Assembly: GCA_017853575.1 (NCBI GenBank)
Contig: JAFMJI010000002.1
Coordinates: forward strand, 268,501-332,500
From: Chitinophagaceae bacterium
GTDB taxonomy: Bacteria > Bacteroidota > Bacteroidia > Chitinophagales > Chitinophagaceae
Length of the DNA stretch: 64,000 nt
Reading direction: 5' to 3'
Both the position numbers and the translations under genes were made by a program. Below are positions 29,547 to 39,152 of this stretch, one piece after another. Every line of letters starts with the position of its first letter. Position 1 is the first letter of the stretch. The notes under the pieces were generated by a model that was not told where the DNA came from, made no database searches, and worked only from the letters and a program-made list of their open reading frames with translations.

Positions 29547-30544
29547 TGGATTCTATCACACACATAGTACTTGGTGCTTGTGTCGGTGAGGTATTGATGG
29601 ATAAAAAGTCGGGAAGAAAAGCCATGCTCTGGGGCGCATTGGCACAAAGCATTCCCGATATTGATTTTATCAGTGGTGCCTGGCTGCCAATCACAAAAGC
29701 ATTGATCGCCCACAGAGGTTTAACTCATTCATTTTTATTTGCATTTATTATCGCCTTCTTTCTTGCATTGATTGCCTCCAAATGGCACAGGGCGGAGGAG
29801 ATATCAACACTAAAATGGTTTTCATTTTTTTTGATCGAGGTCCTGATCCATTTGCTGCTTGATGCAATGAACAATTATGGGGTAGGTTTATTCGAGCCTT
29901 TTTCTTCTATCAGGGTTTCGTTGAATGTATTATATGTTGCAGATCCTTTTTTTACGATTGTCCCATTCGTAGTTTTTTTCTTTTTATTGTTGTTCAAAAT
30001 GGATCATTCCCGACGCATGAAATTTGCACAGGTGGGGATGATGGTTCCAGTTTTTTATTTGGCTTTTGCATTGATCAATAAAACCATCATAGAGAATTCA
30101 ATAAAGAATGACCTTCCAAACGGAAGTCGCCATTTTACTGCACCAACCCTGTTTAATAATTTCTTGTGGACAGCTGTCATTCAAGACAGTACTGGATTTA
30201 GGGTAGGTTATAAATCGATCATAAGCGACAGGCAATTCTCATATTATCATTTTGATCAACATAAAAGTTATCTGGATAGTATTCATGATCATCAGGAAGT
30301 GATGGATCTGAAAACATTTAGTCAGGGATATTATACGCTAGAAAAATGGGGAGATACACTTGTCTTTAATGATTTAAGGTTCGGACAAATTAATGGATGG
30401 GAAATTCCATCAAGCAAATTTGCATTCCATTATTACCTTTCGCATCCACATGAGAATAATTTAATCGTGCAGCGAGGGCGGTTTGCCGGATTGAATTTCA
30501 GCTCTGGAAAACAGCTTTTATTAAAAATGTTTGATATGAAATAA
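29546..30544 (+). CDS. YdjM/LexA-binding-like membrane-bound metal-dependent hydrolase
   Basis: A 332-aa protein starting MDSITHIVLGA, the typical N-terminus of the DUF457/YdjM family. The conserved HRGLTHS motif is at about 55-61 and there are several membrane helices (about 68-180), then a soluble C-terminal part. Members are annotated as metal-dependent hydrolases, but their substrates are unknown. It overlaps the upstream barrel gene by one base, so it is co-translated. A bidirectional terminator follows immediately. Confidence 0.87.
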   Translation: MDSITHIVLGACVGEVLMDKKSGRKAMLWGALAQSIPDIDFISGAWLPITKALIAHRGLTHSFLFAFIIAFFLALIASKWHRAEEISTLKWFSFFLIEVLIHLLLDAMNNYGVGLFEPFSSIRVSLNVLYVADPFFTIVPFVVFFFLLLFKMDHSRRMKFAQVGMMVPVFYLAFALINKTIIENSIKNDLPNGSRHFTAPTLFNNFLWTAVIQDSTGFRVGYKSIISDRQFSYYHFDQHKSYLDSIHDHQEVMDLKTFSQGYYTLEKWGDTLVFNDLRFGQINGWEIPSSKFAFHYYLSHPHENNLIVQRGRFAGLNFSSGKQLLLKMFDMK

Positions 30545-30572
30545 AAAATCCCGATTGATAGATCGGGATTTT
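30545..30572. terminator. Bidirectional terminator between the YdjM-like gene and icd
   Basis: An 11-bp perfect stem (30545-30555 with 30562-30572, GC core TCCCGA) and a 6-nt loop, with A-rich and T-rich flanks. It lies between convergent genes and can serve both. Confidence 0.85.
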
Positions 30573-30593
30573 GTTATGTGTAATGAAATCTTG

Positions 30594-31826
30594 TTAGATC
30601 ACCATTTTCTTTTTAAGGTTTGCATCAATCGCATCAAGGAATTCTTCAGTATAAAGGAAGTGTTCTCCATGGTTTACTTTATTCCCATGGATACATACTG
30701 CAAGATCTTTGGTCATTTTTCCCTCTTCCACAGTTTCAATACAAACCGCTTCTAGTGCATCGGCAAATTTTATCAGCTCTTGGTTGTTATCGAGTTTTCC
30801 TCTGAATGCCAATCCTCTTGTCCATGCAAAAATGGATGCAATAGGGTTGGTGCTTGTTGGTTTTCCTTTCTGATGATCACGGTAGTGACGTGTTACTGTT
30901 CCGTGAGCAGCTTCAGATTCCATTGTTTTTCCATCTGGAGTAACAAGTACAGATGTCATCAATCCAAGTGAGCCAAATCCCTGTGCTACAGTATCACTCT
31001 GCACATCACCATCATAGTTTTTACAAGCCCAAACAAACTTGCCATTCCATTTCAAAGCACTAGCAACCATATCATCGATCAAACGGTGCTCGTAAATAAT
31101 TCCAGCTGCCTCAAATGCAGTTTTAAATTCATTTTCATAGATCTCTTGAAAGATATCTTTGAAACGGCCATCATATTTTTTAAGAATAGTATTCTTAGTA
31201 CTCATGTATAAAGGCCAGCCCTTTTGAAGAGCCATGTTAAAACAACTTCTTGCAAATCCTTTAATGCTTTCGTCGGTATTGTACATGCTTAATGCAACAC
31301 CAGCACCTTTGAATTGATATACTTCATGCTCAATGATCTGTCCGTCTTCTCCTTCGAATTTGATGGTTAGTTTTCCTTTCCCAGGCACCGTAAAGTCAGT
31401 TGCACGGTATTGATCACCAAATGCATGACGTCCAACAATGATTGGACTGTCCCAATTGGTAACCAGACGAGGAATATTTTTGATAACAATAGGCTCGCGA
31501 AATACAGTTCCATCAAGAATGTTTCTGATGGTGCCATTTGGACTCTTCCACATTTGTTTAAGGTTGAATTCCTTTACACGGGCTTCATCTGGGGTGATGG
31601 TAGCACATTTGATACCAACACCATACTGTTTAATGGCATTTGCGGCATCGATGGTTACTTGATCATTGGTTTGATCACGGTATTCTACACCCAGGTCATA
31701 GTATTTAATATCAAGATCCAGGTAGGGAAGGATCAATTTGTCTTTGATGAATTTCCAGATGATTCTAGTCATCTCATCGCCATCCAGTTCAACGACTGGA
31801 TTCAGTACTTTAATTTTTGCTGCCAT
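30594..31826 (-). CDS. icd: NADP-dependent isocitrate dehydrogenase
   Basis: A 410-aa enzyme of the eukaryote-like homodimeric NADP-IDH subfamily, not the E. coli Icd type. Visible motifs are [10 protein letters not shown], the substrate-binding region [10 protein letters not shown], and the C-terminal [10 protein letters not shown] with [10 protein letters not shown] for the cofactor. It converts isocitrate to 2-oxoglutarate with NADPH. The upstream gap carries a consensus promoter. The preceding gene in the same direction is the FNR-like regulator. Confidence 0.96.
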   Translation of the reverse strand: MAAKIKVLNPVVELDGDEMTRIIWKFIKDKLILPYLDLDIKYYDLGVEYRDQTNDQVTIDAANAIKQYGVGIKCATITPDEARVKEFNLKQMWKSPNGTIRNILDGTVFREPIVIKNIPRLVTNWDSPIIVGRHAFGDQYRATDFTVPGKGKLTIKFEGEDGQIIEHEVYQFKGAGVALSMYNTDESIKGFARSCFNMALQKGWPLYMSTKNTILKKYDGRFKDIFQEIYENEFKTAFEAAGIIYEHRLIDDMVASALKWNGKFVWACKNYDGDVQSDTVAQGFGSLGLMTSVLVTPDGKTMESEAAHGTVTRHYRDHQKGKPTSTNPIASIFAWTRGLAFRGKLDNNQELIKFADALEAVCIETVEEGKMTKDLAVCIHGNKVNHGEHFLYTEEFLDAIDANLKKKMVI

Positions 31827-31844
31827 AAGGTAATTTTACGGCTG

Positions 31845-31875
31845 CAAAGGTACTAACTGTGAACCAATAATTCAA
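31845..31875 (-). promoter_or_regulatory. Consensus Bacteroidota promoter of icd
   Basis: On the minus strand TTG (plus 31873-31875), a 20-bp spacer, then TACCTTTG (31845-31852), 18 bp before the ATG. The spacing and both boxes match the -33/-7 consensus. Confidence 0.75.
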
Positions 31876-31888
31876 TGAATATAGGTTC
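31861..31888. promoter_or_regulatory. Nested inverted repeat over the icd -33 element
   Basis: Outer arms GAACC (31861-31865) and GGTTC (31884-31888) enclose inner arms ATTCA (31870-31874) and TGAAT (31876-31880). The inner repeat covers the -33 TTG of the icd promoter. It could be an operator or a weak hairpin after the regulator gene. No T tract follows. Confidence 0.4.
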
Positions 31889-31891
31889 GAA

Positions 31892-32626
31892 TTATGCCTC
31901 CAATTGTTGGCTTTCTTCCAATATGGCAGTCTGCTTCTCAGCAAGCTGTCTGAGTTTATCAACTGAAATAAATTTGAAATGTTTCGCCCTGAAACGGATC
32001 AGTTGTTCCTTCTCAAAATCAGCTAAAATCCGCGACACCTGTTCTTTGGTGGTGCCAGCTAAATCTGCCATCTCTTGTCTGTCAATATGCACGCGAATTC
32101 CTAATCCGGTCTGTTTGTAATTATAAGTATCAGCCAAGTGTACCAATATGCCGGCTACTTTTTCTCTCACGGTTTGCTGTGCAATTTGTAAAAGTTTCAC
32201 TTCTGTGGCGCGAATCTCTCTCAAGAAAATTTTTCTGATTTCCTCCTGGAGTAATTCATTTTTCTGATAAAGATTTTTGAAAAAGCCAAGTTCAATGAAG
32301 CAGATTCTGCTGTCCTCAACTGCAGTAGCAGTAAAGGGTTGTAGACCTGTGTAACTCAGAAATCTGTGGCCCATTGTTTGTCCTGGTCCGATAAGCCTAA
32401 GAATAAATGGTCTCTGCGAGTCGGCGTTCATCTCTAATTTGATCACACCTGTTTGGATGAAATAGATACCATTGATTTCATCTCCTTCTCTAAAAATCAA
32501 TTCGCCTTTTTTGAATTCATAGTGGTGTTTAAAAGGCTTGTAAACTCCGTGGTCTTCGCCGAACGACTTGAGCATAATGCAGTTTTTGACTGTGCAAGTC
32601 TGGCAATACGATGTAATTCTGGTCAT
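31892..32626 (-). CDS. Crp/Fnr-family transcriptional regulator with FNR-like cysteines
   Basis: A 244-aa protein with a cyclic-nucleotide-binding-like beta-barrel (about 25-125), a dimerisation helix, and a C-terminal winged helix (about 165-230). Cysteines C8, C11 and C16 form CxxCxxxxC, and a fourth is at C109. The distance from the last N-terminal Cys to the internal Cys is 93 residues, the same as in E. coli FNR (C29 to C122). The recognition helix reads KEQVSRIL, keeping the E-x-x-S-R pattern by which FNR reads TTGAT half-sites. An oxygen- or NO-sensing [4Fe-4S] regulator is therefore plausible. It lies upstream of icd in the same direction. Confidence 0.85.
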   Translation of the reverse strand: MTRITSYCQTCTVKNCIMLKSFGEDHGVYKPFKHHYEFKKGELIFREGDEINGIYFIQTGVIKLEMNADSQRPFILRLIGPGQTMGHRFLSYTGLQPFTATAVEDSRICFIELGFFKNLYQKNELLQEEIRKIFLREIRATEVKLLQIAQQTVREKVAGILVHLADTYNYKQTGLGIRVHIDRQEMADLAGTTKEQVSRILADFEKEQLIRFRAKHFKFISVDKLRQLAEKQTAILEESQQLEA

Positions 32627-32805
32627 GGGAAAGCGGTTTTAAAAAGTTAATAAAACAATGTTCCTGCTACTAACCAGATAATGCAATATTAATTGTTTAA
32701 TGATTTCACTTATTGTTTCCTATGAAAACATTACAAAAAAGTTACAATTCCGCAATTTGTGGGGGAAAACCTCTTATACAATGTTAGAACTTCATTTAAA
32801 CGAAA
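32627..32805. other. Non-coding stretch upstream of the FNR-like regulator
   Basis: About 180 bp, very AT-rich, with no ORF that looks genuine. It should contain the promoter of the Crp/Fnr gene, but I see no exact TTG/TAnnTTTG pair. It ends at the tRNA terminator. Confidence 0.5.
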
Positions 32806-32827
32806 AAAGGCCTCTCATGAGACCTTT
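32806..32827 (-). terminator. Terminator of tRNA-Met
   Basis: On the minus strand a 9-bp stem (arms 32819-32827 and 32806-32814, one G-U pair) with a 4-nt loop is followed by a run of T residues (plus 32803-32808 are A). It starts 2 nt after the tRNA 3' end. Confidence 0.85.
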
Positions 32828-32828
32828 G

Positions 32829-32902
32829 TAGCGAGATCGGGAGTTGAACCCGAGACCTTCGGGTTATGAATCCGACGCTCTAACCACCTGAGCTACCTCG
32901 CC
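32829..32902 (-). tRNA. tRNA-Met (anticodon CAU)
   Basis: A 74-nt cloverleaf. The acceptor GGCGAGG pairs with TCTCGCT (two G-U), the D stem is GCTC/GAGC, the anticodon loop is TTCATAA, and the T arm is TCGGG-TTCAACT-CCCGA. The discriminator is A and CCA is not encoded. Position 1 pairs with 72, so it is not an initiator. An elongator Met tRNA is most likely. A tRNA-Ile2 with lysidine at C34 shares the CAU anticodon but usually has a different acceptor. Confidence 0.93.
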
Positions 32903-33008
32903 AATAAGTGGGCGCAAAACTAACCAATTAGGCGCTTAATTCAAAATCCGGTCATGTAAAAACTTGATGTATCTTTTGAGAATTAAATTCAACGATCAAT
33001 CTACTCAA

Positions 33009-34625
33009 ATGAAAAAAGAACAGTTATTTATTTTGCTCGTATTTAACTTCTTCATAATGGGAACACTCCAAAGCCAATCCAAAGATCCTCAAGCCAACAC
33101 AAAATACGGTACGGTTGAAGGTGCACGCGAAGAGAGTGGAATTCTATCTTTCAAAGGAATCCCTTTTGCTGCTCCACCCGTAGGAGATTTTCGGTGGAGA
33201 GAGCCACAGCCATTAAAAAAATGGGAAGGTGTTCTTCAAACAAAAAAATTTGGACCCCGTGCTATGCAAGCTCCCATTTTTGGTGATATGAATTTTAGAT
33301 CCAACGGAATGAGCGAAGATTGTCTCTATTTAAATGTATGGACGCAAGGCATAAAAGGAAAAGCACCCGTGCTGGTCTATTTCTATGGAGGTGGATTCGT
33401 TGCAGGTGATGGATCTGAAGGAAGATATGATGGTGAAAGCATGGCAAAAAAAGGAATAGTTACCGTTACTGTAAACTATCGATTAGGAGTATTTGGCTCC
33501 CTTGCACATCCTGAGCTTACAAAAGAGTCTCCTCACCAGGCTTCAGGTAATTATGGATTGCTCGATCAGGCGGCAGCACTGAAATGGGTGAAAGAAAATA
33601 TTTCATCATTTGGTGGAGATCCAAATAAAATTACCATCGCAGGTGAATCAGCTGGTTCTGTTTCTGTAAGTGCTCAAATGGTATCTCCCCTTTCAAGAAA
33701 TCTTATTGCAGGTGCAATTGGAGAAAGTGGATCACTGCTTGGTGCGCTTCCCCCCGTCGCATTATCTGATGCAGAAAAAAATGGATTGGAATTTGCAAGG
33801 AAAACAGGCGCAGCTTCTTTGTCAGCATTAAGAAGTCTTTCTTCTGATTCAATTCTGAATGCGGCCACCAAACACGGAACATTCAGATTTCCAACCACAC
33901 TTGATGGTTATTTCTTTCCAAAAGACCCTCTTTCAATTTTTAAAGCTGGTGAACAAGCAAAAATTCCTATGATGGTTGGATGGAATTCTGAAGAATCTGG
34001 AGCAAGATCAATCATGGGTAAAGAATCATTTACTGTTCAAAATTTTGAAAATGCAATAAAGAAATTATATGGCGATCAAAGCAGTGCAATTCTAAAAGTA
34101 TATGTACCTGCAAATGATCAGGATGTTGAAAAGGTTGCAACTGAATTAGCAGGTGATAGATTTATTAGTTTTAGCACATGGAGATGGGCTGACATGCATG
34201 AAAAGACTGGCGGCGGCCAACCCGTTTACCGCTATTATTATACACGTGCCCGTCCACCTATGACTCCTGAAATGGGTGATGCTGTTGCAGGGCAGGCAGG
34301 TGGCGTTCAAAGAAATACCGGAGCACCAAAACCTCCTATTCCAAAAGGGGCTGTTCATTCTGCTGAAATAGAATATTGCATGGGAAACCTGCATTATAAT
34401 AAAGTGTATGCATGGACACAGGACGATTATAAGGTTTCTTCAACCATGCAGGACTTCTTCGCAAACTTTATCAAAACAGGTAATCCAAATGGTAGGTCAG
34501 TGCCGAATTGGCCTGCAACCAAAACTGCAAAGCCTTCACCTGTGATGTATATTGATGTAGTAAGTGAATCAAAAAATGATCCATTTGCAAATCGATACGA
34601 TGTCCTACAATCATTGATTAAGTAA
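33009..34625 (+). CDS. Secreted type-B carboxylesterase
   Basis: A 538-aa alpha/beta hydrolase with a signal peptide (1-22). The opening block GILSFKGIPFAAPPVG is typical of carboxylesterase type B. The oxyanion loop is YFYGGGFVAG and the nucleophile elbow GESAG carries S214. A charge-relay Glu and His are expected in ESGAR and KGAVHSAE. The ATG at 33009 provides the signal peptide; an earlier in-frame start 15 codons upstream does not. It lies 16 bp upstream of rhaT and is probably the first gene of the rhamnose operon. There it could remove ester groups from rhamnose-containing glycans such as pectin side chains (inference). Confidence 0.88.
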   Translation: MKKEQLFILLVFNFFIMGTLQSQSKDPQANTKYGTVEGAREESGILSFKGIPFAAPPVGDFRWREPQPLKKWEGVLQTKKFGPRAMQAPIFGDMNFRSNGMSEDCLYLNVWTQGIKGKAPVLVYFYGGGFVAGDGSEGRYDGESMAKKGIVTVTVNYRLGVFGSLAHPELTKESPHQASGNYGLLDQAAALKWVKENISSFGGDPNKITIAGESAGSVSVSAQMVSPLSRNLIAGAIGESGSLLGALPPVALSDAEKNGLEFARKTGAASLSALRSLSSDSILNAATKHGTFRFPTTLDGYFFPKDPLSIFKAGEQAKIPMMVGWNSEESGARSIMGKESFTVQNFENAIKKLYGDQSSAILKVYVPANDQDVEKVATELAGDRFISFSTWRWADMHEKTGGGQPVYRYYYTRARPPMTPEMGDAVAGQAGGVQRNTGAPKPPIPKGAVHSAEIEYCMGNLHYNKVYAWTQDDYKVSSTMQDFFANFIKTGNPNGRSVPNWPATKTAKPSPVMYIDVVSESKNDPFANRYDVLQSLIK

Positions 34626-34641
34626 GGAAAATATTAATCAC

Positions 34642-35724
34642 ATGCAGGTTATACTTGGTATTATATTTCATTTCATTGGCGGATTCGCATCAGGAAGTTT
34701 TTATGTTCCTTACAATAAAGTAAAAGGATGGTCATGGGAGAGTTACTGGATTGTAGGTGGATTGTTTTCATGGTTGATTGTACCACCAATAGCAGCATGG
34801 CTTACAATTCCTCATTTCGGTGAAATCATTTCATCAACGGATCCAGCTGTGCTGGGGTGGACTTTCTTTTGGGGAATTTTATGGGGGATTGGAGGACTCA
34901 CTTACGGATTGGGAATGCGGTACCTCGGAATGTCGCTTGGAAACTCTGTGTTACTCGGATTCACTTCTGCATTTGGGGCATTGGTGCCATCCATATATTA
35001 CAATTTTGTTCCATCTCCAGGAAAAACTACCATTACAGATTTGGTTTCAACTGATTGGGGAAGAATAGTCTTGATTGGAATTTTACTTTGTCTTGTTGGA
35101 ATCATTATTTGCGGCAGAGCGGGTGTGCTGAAAGAAAAAGAACTGCCAGAAGAAAAGAAAAAAGAATCTGTAAAAGAATTTAATCTGGTGAAAGGGCTCA
35201 TTGTTTGTACACTCTCAGGGATTTTAAGCGCATGCTTTAATTATGGTATAGAAGCCGGTACTCCAATGGCTGAAAAAGCAAATGAATTATGGAAAGCTGC
35301 AAATCCATCTGCTACCACAGAGTTTCTTTATCAAAACAATGTGATCTATATTGTTTTGCTCTGGGGTGGATTAACCACAAATTTCATCTGGTGCATGATA
35401 CTGAATACAAGAAATAAATCGTTTGGAGACTATTTCAATAAATCAACTCCGTTGAAGTGGAATTATATTTTCTCTGCATTGGCAGGTACGATTTGGTTTA
35501 TGCAATTCTTTTTTTACGGAATGGGTGAAAGCAGGCTCGGCAATGGAGCCAGTTCATGGATTTTGCACATGGCCTTCATTATCTTAGTCGCAAACCTCTG
35601 GGGGATTTTATTGAAAGAGTGGAATGGTACAAGTGCTAAAACAAAAATGACCATTGGACTTGGAATTGCATCTATTCTAATTTCAGTCATTATCGTTGGA
35701 TATGGTAATTCTTTGAAAGGATAA
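34642..35724 (+). CDS. rhaT: L-rhamnose/proton symporter
   Basis: A 360-aa membrane protein with about ten helices matching RhaT. The N-terminal segment HFIGGFASGSFYVPYNKVKGWSWE and the motif GLTYGLGMRYLGMSLG are family hallmarks. It imports L-rhamnose with H+. It is followed after 15 bp by the fused rhamnulose-phosphate aldolase gene. The context with isomerase and kinase strongly supports the substrate. Confidence 0.94.
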   Translation: MQVILGIIFHFIGGFASGSFYVPYNKVKGWSWESYWIVGGLFSWLIVPPIAAWLTIPHFGEIISSTDPAVLGWTFFWGILWGIGGLTYGLGMRYLGMSLGNSVLLGFTSAFGALVPSIYYNFVPSPGKTTITDLVSTDWGRIVLIGILLCLVGIIICGRAGVLKEKELPEEKKKESVKEFNLVKGLIVCTLSGILSACFNYGIEAGTPMAEKANELWKAANPSATTEFLYQNNVIYIVLLWGGLTTNFIWCMILNTRNKSFGDYFNKSTPLKWNYIFSALAGTIWFMQFFFYGMGESRLGNGASSWILHMAFIILVANLWGILLKEWNGTSAKTKMTIGLGIASILISVIIVGYGNSLKG

Positions 35725-35739
35725 TTTTGAATCAACATT

Positions 35740-37857
35740 ATGAGTGTGAAATATACCTTTAAGCATGTTAGTTATCTGTGGGATGATGCAAAAGCTGCAT
35801 CCATGGCTGGTGATGAAGTTGCACTGCTGGTTTATCGTTCAAATTTATTAGGTGCGGATCTTCGGCTAACAAATTATGGTGGTGGAAATACCTCCTGTAA
35901 GACATCAGCCAAAGATCCCTTAACAGGCAAAGTTGTTGAAGTAATGTGGGTGAAAGGAAGCGGTGGTGATTTAGGTACAATGAAGCGCAATGGTCTTGCT
36001 GCTTTGTATGTAGATCGTTTACAAAGCCTGAAAAACGTTTATAAAGGAATTGAGCATGAAGATGAAATGGTTGAATTGTTTAATCATTGCATCTTCGACC
36101 TACAATCAAAAGCTCCCTCTATCGATACTCCTTTGCATGGGCTTCTTCCTTTTAAACATATTGATCACTTACATCCGGATGCTGCTATTGCCATTGCTGC
36201 ATCAAAAGACGGAAAACAAATTACTCAATCCTTGTTTGGAGGAAAAATTGGATGGGTAGATTGGCAAAGACCTGGGTTCGATCTTGGTTTGAAATTGAAA
36301 GAGTGTTTAGATAATAACCCAACGATAAAAGGAATCATATTGGGGTCACATGGACTGTTCACTTGGGGCGATACTGCTTTTGAAAGTTATATCAATACTT
36401 TGGAGGTCATTGAAAAATGTGCAGAATACATTCATGACAAAGCCAATAATCAACAAAACATTTTTGGTGGAGTCAAAATTCAATCACTCCCAAAAAAGGA
36501 TAGAAAATCAACTGCTTCAATCCTGGCGCCAGTTTTACGTGGATTGTGCTCCTCACATCAAAAAATGATCGGACATTTTACCGATGATGATCGAGTGCTT
36601 GAGTTTATAAATTCAAATGAATTGGATCGGTTGGCTCCAATGGGGACCAGTTGTCCAGATCATTTCCTGAGGACTAAAATCTCACCACTTGTTTTAAACT
36701 TAACTCCAGGGGAAGTTTTAGATAACATCGATAAGGTGAAAGAAAAAATCACACCTCTTTTTGAGGACTATCGAAACATGTATACGGAATACTACAATAC
36801 ATGTAAACATCCTAGCAGTCCTTCATTGCGTGATCCCAATCCAGTAGTAATTCTCTTTCCAGGTGTTGGGATGTTTACTTTCGCAAAAGATAAACAAACA
36901 GCTAGGGTTGCATCAGAATTTTATATCAATGCAATCAATGTGATGAAATGTGCTGAAGCCATTTCATCATATGTTTCATTACCTAGACAAGAAGCATTCA
37001 ATATAGAGTATTGGTTATTAGAGGAGGCTAAACTTCAACGTATGCCAAAGCCAAAACCATTAAGTGGTAGAGTAGCCTTGGTTACAGGTAGTGGAGGAGG
37101 AATTGGCAAAGCAATTGCTAAAAAATTCGCAGAGGAGGGTGCTTGTGTAATTCTTTCTGACAATAATCTTGATAGATTAAATGAAGCAAAAGCGGAATTT
37201 ATAAATCTATTCGGAAGAGATCAGGTTTCAAGTGAAATGATGGATGTCACAGATGTTGAAACCATTGAAACGAGCATGAAAAATGCTTCGCTATCATTCG
37301 GCGGAGTTGATATTGTAGTGAACAACGCAGGAATTTCTATTTCAAAATCAATGGAAGATCATACTATAAAAGATTGGGATCTTTTGTATGATATTTTAGT
37401 CAAAGGCCAATTCTTGCTTACACAAAAGGGTATTGAGATCATGCGAAAACAAGGATTTGGCGGAGATATATTAAATATTGTGAGCAAAAATGCATTGGTA
37501 AGTGGTCCCAACAATGCAGGTTATGGTTCAGCAAAAGCAGCGCAATTGCATCTGGCAAGATTGAATGCTGCTGAGTTGGGCAAGGATAAAATCAGGGTGA
37601 ATGTGGTAAATCCGGATGCAGTGATTGCTGGCAGTAATATCTGGAGCGGTGGCTGGGCTGAAGGACGTGCCAAAGCATATGGAATAACTGTTGAAGAACT
37701 TCCTGCCTTCTATGCCAGCAGAACTTTATTGGGTGAAATCATCCTACCTGAAGATATTGCCAATGCCTGTTTTGCCTATGTGAGTGGACTGCTCAATAAG
37801 TCAACTGGCAATGTATTAAATGTAGATGGGGGCATTGCCGCTTCTTTCGTTCGATAG
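35740..37857 (+). CDS. Bifunctional rhamnulose-1-phosphate aldolase / lactaldehyde dehydrogenase (RhaEW type)
   Basis: A 705-aa natural fusion. Residues about 1-430 form a class II aldolase/adducin-like domain with metal-binding histidines in PLHGLLPFKHIDHLHPD and a further His in GSHGLFTWG. Residues about 445-705 form a classical SDR: TGSGGGIG at 449-456, VNNAG, and active-site YGSAKAA, ending in NVDGG. The aldolase half cleaves L-rhamnulose-1-phosphate to DHAP and L-lactaldehyde, and the SDR half oxidises the lactaldehyde, as in Bacillus RhaEW (YuxG). It lies between rhaT and the isomerase, and the frame is continuous, so the fusion is real. Confidence 0.93.
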   Translation: MSVKYTFKHVSYLWDDAKAASMAGDEVALLVYRSNLLGADLRLTNYGGGNTSCKTSAKDPLTGKVVEVMWVKGSGGDLGTMKRNGLAALYVDRLQSLKNVYKGIEHEDEMVELFNHCIFDLQSKAPSIDTPLHGLLPFKHIDHLHPDAAIAIAASKDGKQITQSLFGGKIGWVDWQRPGFDLGLKLKECLDNNPTIKGIILGSHGLFTWGDTAFESYINTLEVIEKCAEYIHDKANNQQNIFGGVKIQSLPKKDRKSTASILAPVLRGLCSSHQKMIGHFTDDDRVLEFINSNELDRLAPMGTSCPDHFLRTKISPLVLNLTPGEVLDNIDKVKEKITPLFEDYRNMYTEYYNTCKHPSSPSLRDPNPVVILFPGVGMFTFAKDKQTARVASEFYINAINVMKCAEAISSYVSLPRQEAFNIEYWLLEEAKLQRMPKPKPLSGRVALVTGSGGGIGKAIAKKFAEEGACVILSDNNLDRLNEAKAEFINLFGRDQVSSEMMDVTDVETIETSMKNASLSFGGVDIVVNNAGISISKSMEDHTIKDWDLLYDILVKGQFLLTQKGIEIMRKQGFGGDILNIVSKNALVSGPNNAGYGSAKAAQLHLARLNAAELGKDKIRVNVVNPDAVIAGSNIWSGGWAEGRAKAYGITVEELPAFYASRTLLGEIILPEDIANACFAYVSGLLNKSTGNVLNVDGGIAASFVR

Positions 37858-37877
37858 ATAATTTCAAAGTAGAAGAA

Positions 37878-39152
37878 ATGAAAATCAAATCAAGTACAAT
37901 AGATCAACACAATGAAAAACATTATGTAGCGCACAAGCGTAAGTTTGATTTCATTTCTTCAGAAATTCCTCAAGTTGAAACCATCATTCAAAAACTGATG
38001 GCCTTTAACGTGGCAATACCAAGCTGGGCGCTTGGTACAGGTGGTACCAGATTCGCACGATTTTCTGGAGGTGGAGAACCTGGAACATTGGAAGAGAAGA
38101 TGGATGATGTTGGTATCCTTCATGCTTTGAATAAATCCAGTGGAGCCATTTCATTACATATACCCTGGGATATTCCAAAAGATTACAACGCAATAAAGCA
38201 ACAGGCTTCTTCATTGGGAATTCGTTTTGATGCAGTAAACTCAAATACATTTCAAGATCAACCCAGTCAAAACTTATCATATAAATTCGGGTCACTTCAG
38301 AATGTAGATAAGAACATTCGAAAGCAGGCAATTGATCATAACATCGAAGTAATCAAGCATGGAATTGAACTTGGGTCTAAAGCCCTGACAGTTTGGTTGA
38401 GTGATGGAAGTTGTTTCCCTGGCCAGTTGAATTTCAGAAAAGCTTTTCAAAATACTTTGGAAAGTCTTCAGGAAATTTATGCCGAGCTTCCAGACGACTG
38501 GAAAATTTTTATCGAATACAAAGCATACGAACCCAATTTTTATTCTATGACGGTAGGTGATTGGGGGCAGTCACTTTTGTATGCAAATAAGCTTGGTGAG
38601 AAAGCATACACCTTGGTTGATTTGGGGCATCATCTGCCAAACGCCAATATTGAACAAATAGTCGCTCTGCTTTTAATGGAAGGTAAATTAGCGGGCTTTC
38701 ATTTTAATGATAGTAAATATGGTGATGATGATCTTACAGTTGGAAGTATCAAGCCATATCAATTGTTTTTGATATTTAATGAATTGGTTGACGGGATGGA
38801 TGCAAGGGGATTGAACCATGCAAGTGATTTGGGTTGGATGATTGATGCGAGCCATAATGTGAAAGATCCTTTGGAAGATTTATTGCAGTCGGTGGAAGCC
38901 ATCATGCTGGCCTATGCGCATGCATTGATGGTAGATAGAAAAAAGTTAAATGAAGCTCAAGTTGCCAATGATGTAGCGATGGCTCAGGAGATTTTGCAAA
39001 ATACTTTCCGTACAGATATACGTGCAATAGTTGCTGAAGCTAGATTGCGATTGGGCGGGGCCCTTGACCCCATCGGTTATTATAGAGAGAACAATATAAG
39101 GCTGGGCTTGATAAAAGAACGTGGATCTAAAACCATCGCAACTGGTTTATAA
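37878..39152 (+). CDS. rhaI: L-rhamnose isomerase, RhaI (Pseudomonas stutzeri) type
   Basis: A 424-aa xylose-isomerase-like TIM barrel. Metal ligands are expected in FIEYKAYEP (Glu), LVDLGHH (Asp) and GFHFNDSKYGDDD (His and the Asp cluster). This is the RhaI-type isomerase rather than E. coli RhaA, in keeping with many Bacteroidota. It converts L-rhamnose to L-rhamnulose. Its stop overlaps the kinase start by one base (TAATG), so the two are coupled. Confidence 0.9.
   Translation: MKIKSSTIDQHNEKHYVAHKRKFDFISSEIPQVETIIQKLMAFNVAIPSWALGTGGTRFARFSGGGEPGTLEEKMDDVGILHALNKSSGAISLHIPWDIPKDYNAIKQQASSLGIRFDAVNSNTFQDQPSQNLSYKFGSLQNVDKNIRKQAIDHNIEVIKHGIELGSKALTVWLSDGSCFPGQLNFRKAFQNTLESLQEIYAELPDDWKIFIEYKAYEPNFYSMTVGDWGQSLLYANKLGEKAYTLVDLGHHLPNANIEQIVALLLMEGKLAGFHFNDSKYGDDDLTVGSIKPYQLFLIFNELVDGMDARGLNHASDLGWMIDASHNVKDPLEDLLQSVEAIMLAYAHALMVDRKKLNEAQVANDVAMAQEILQNTFRTDIRAIVAEARLRLGGALDPIGYYRENNIRLGLIKERGSKTIATGL

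Noticed and set aside
32829..32902. tRNA as an integration site for a mobile element
   Set aside because: No integrase, direct repeat of the tRNA 3' end or composition change was seen on either side.
35740..37857. Aldolase-SDR joint as a sequencing or frameshift artefact
   Set aside because: The same domain fusion is a known enzyme type in rhamnose catabolism and the frame is continuous.
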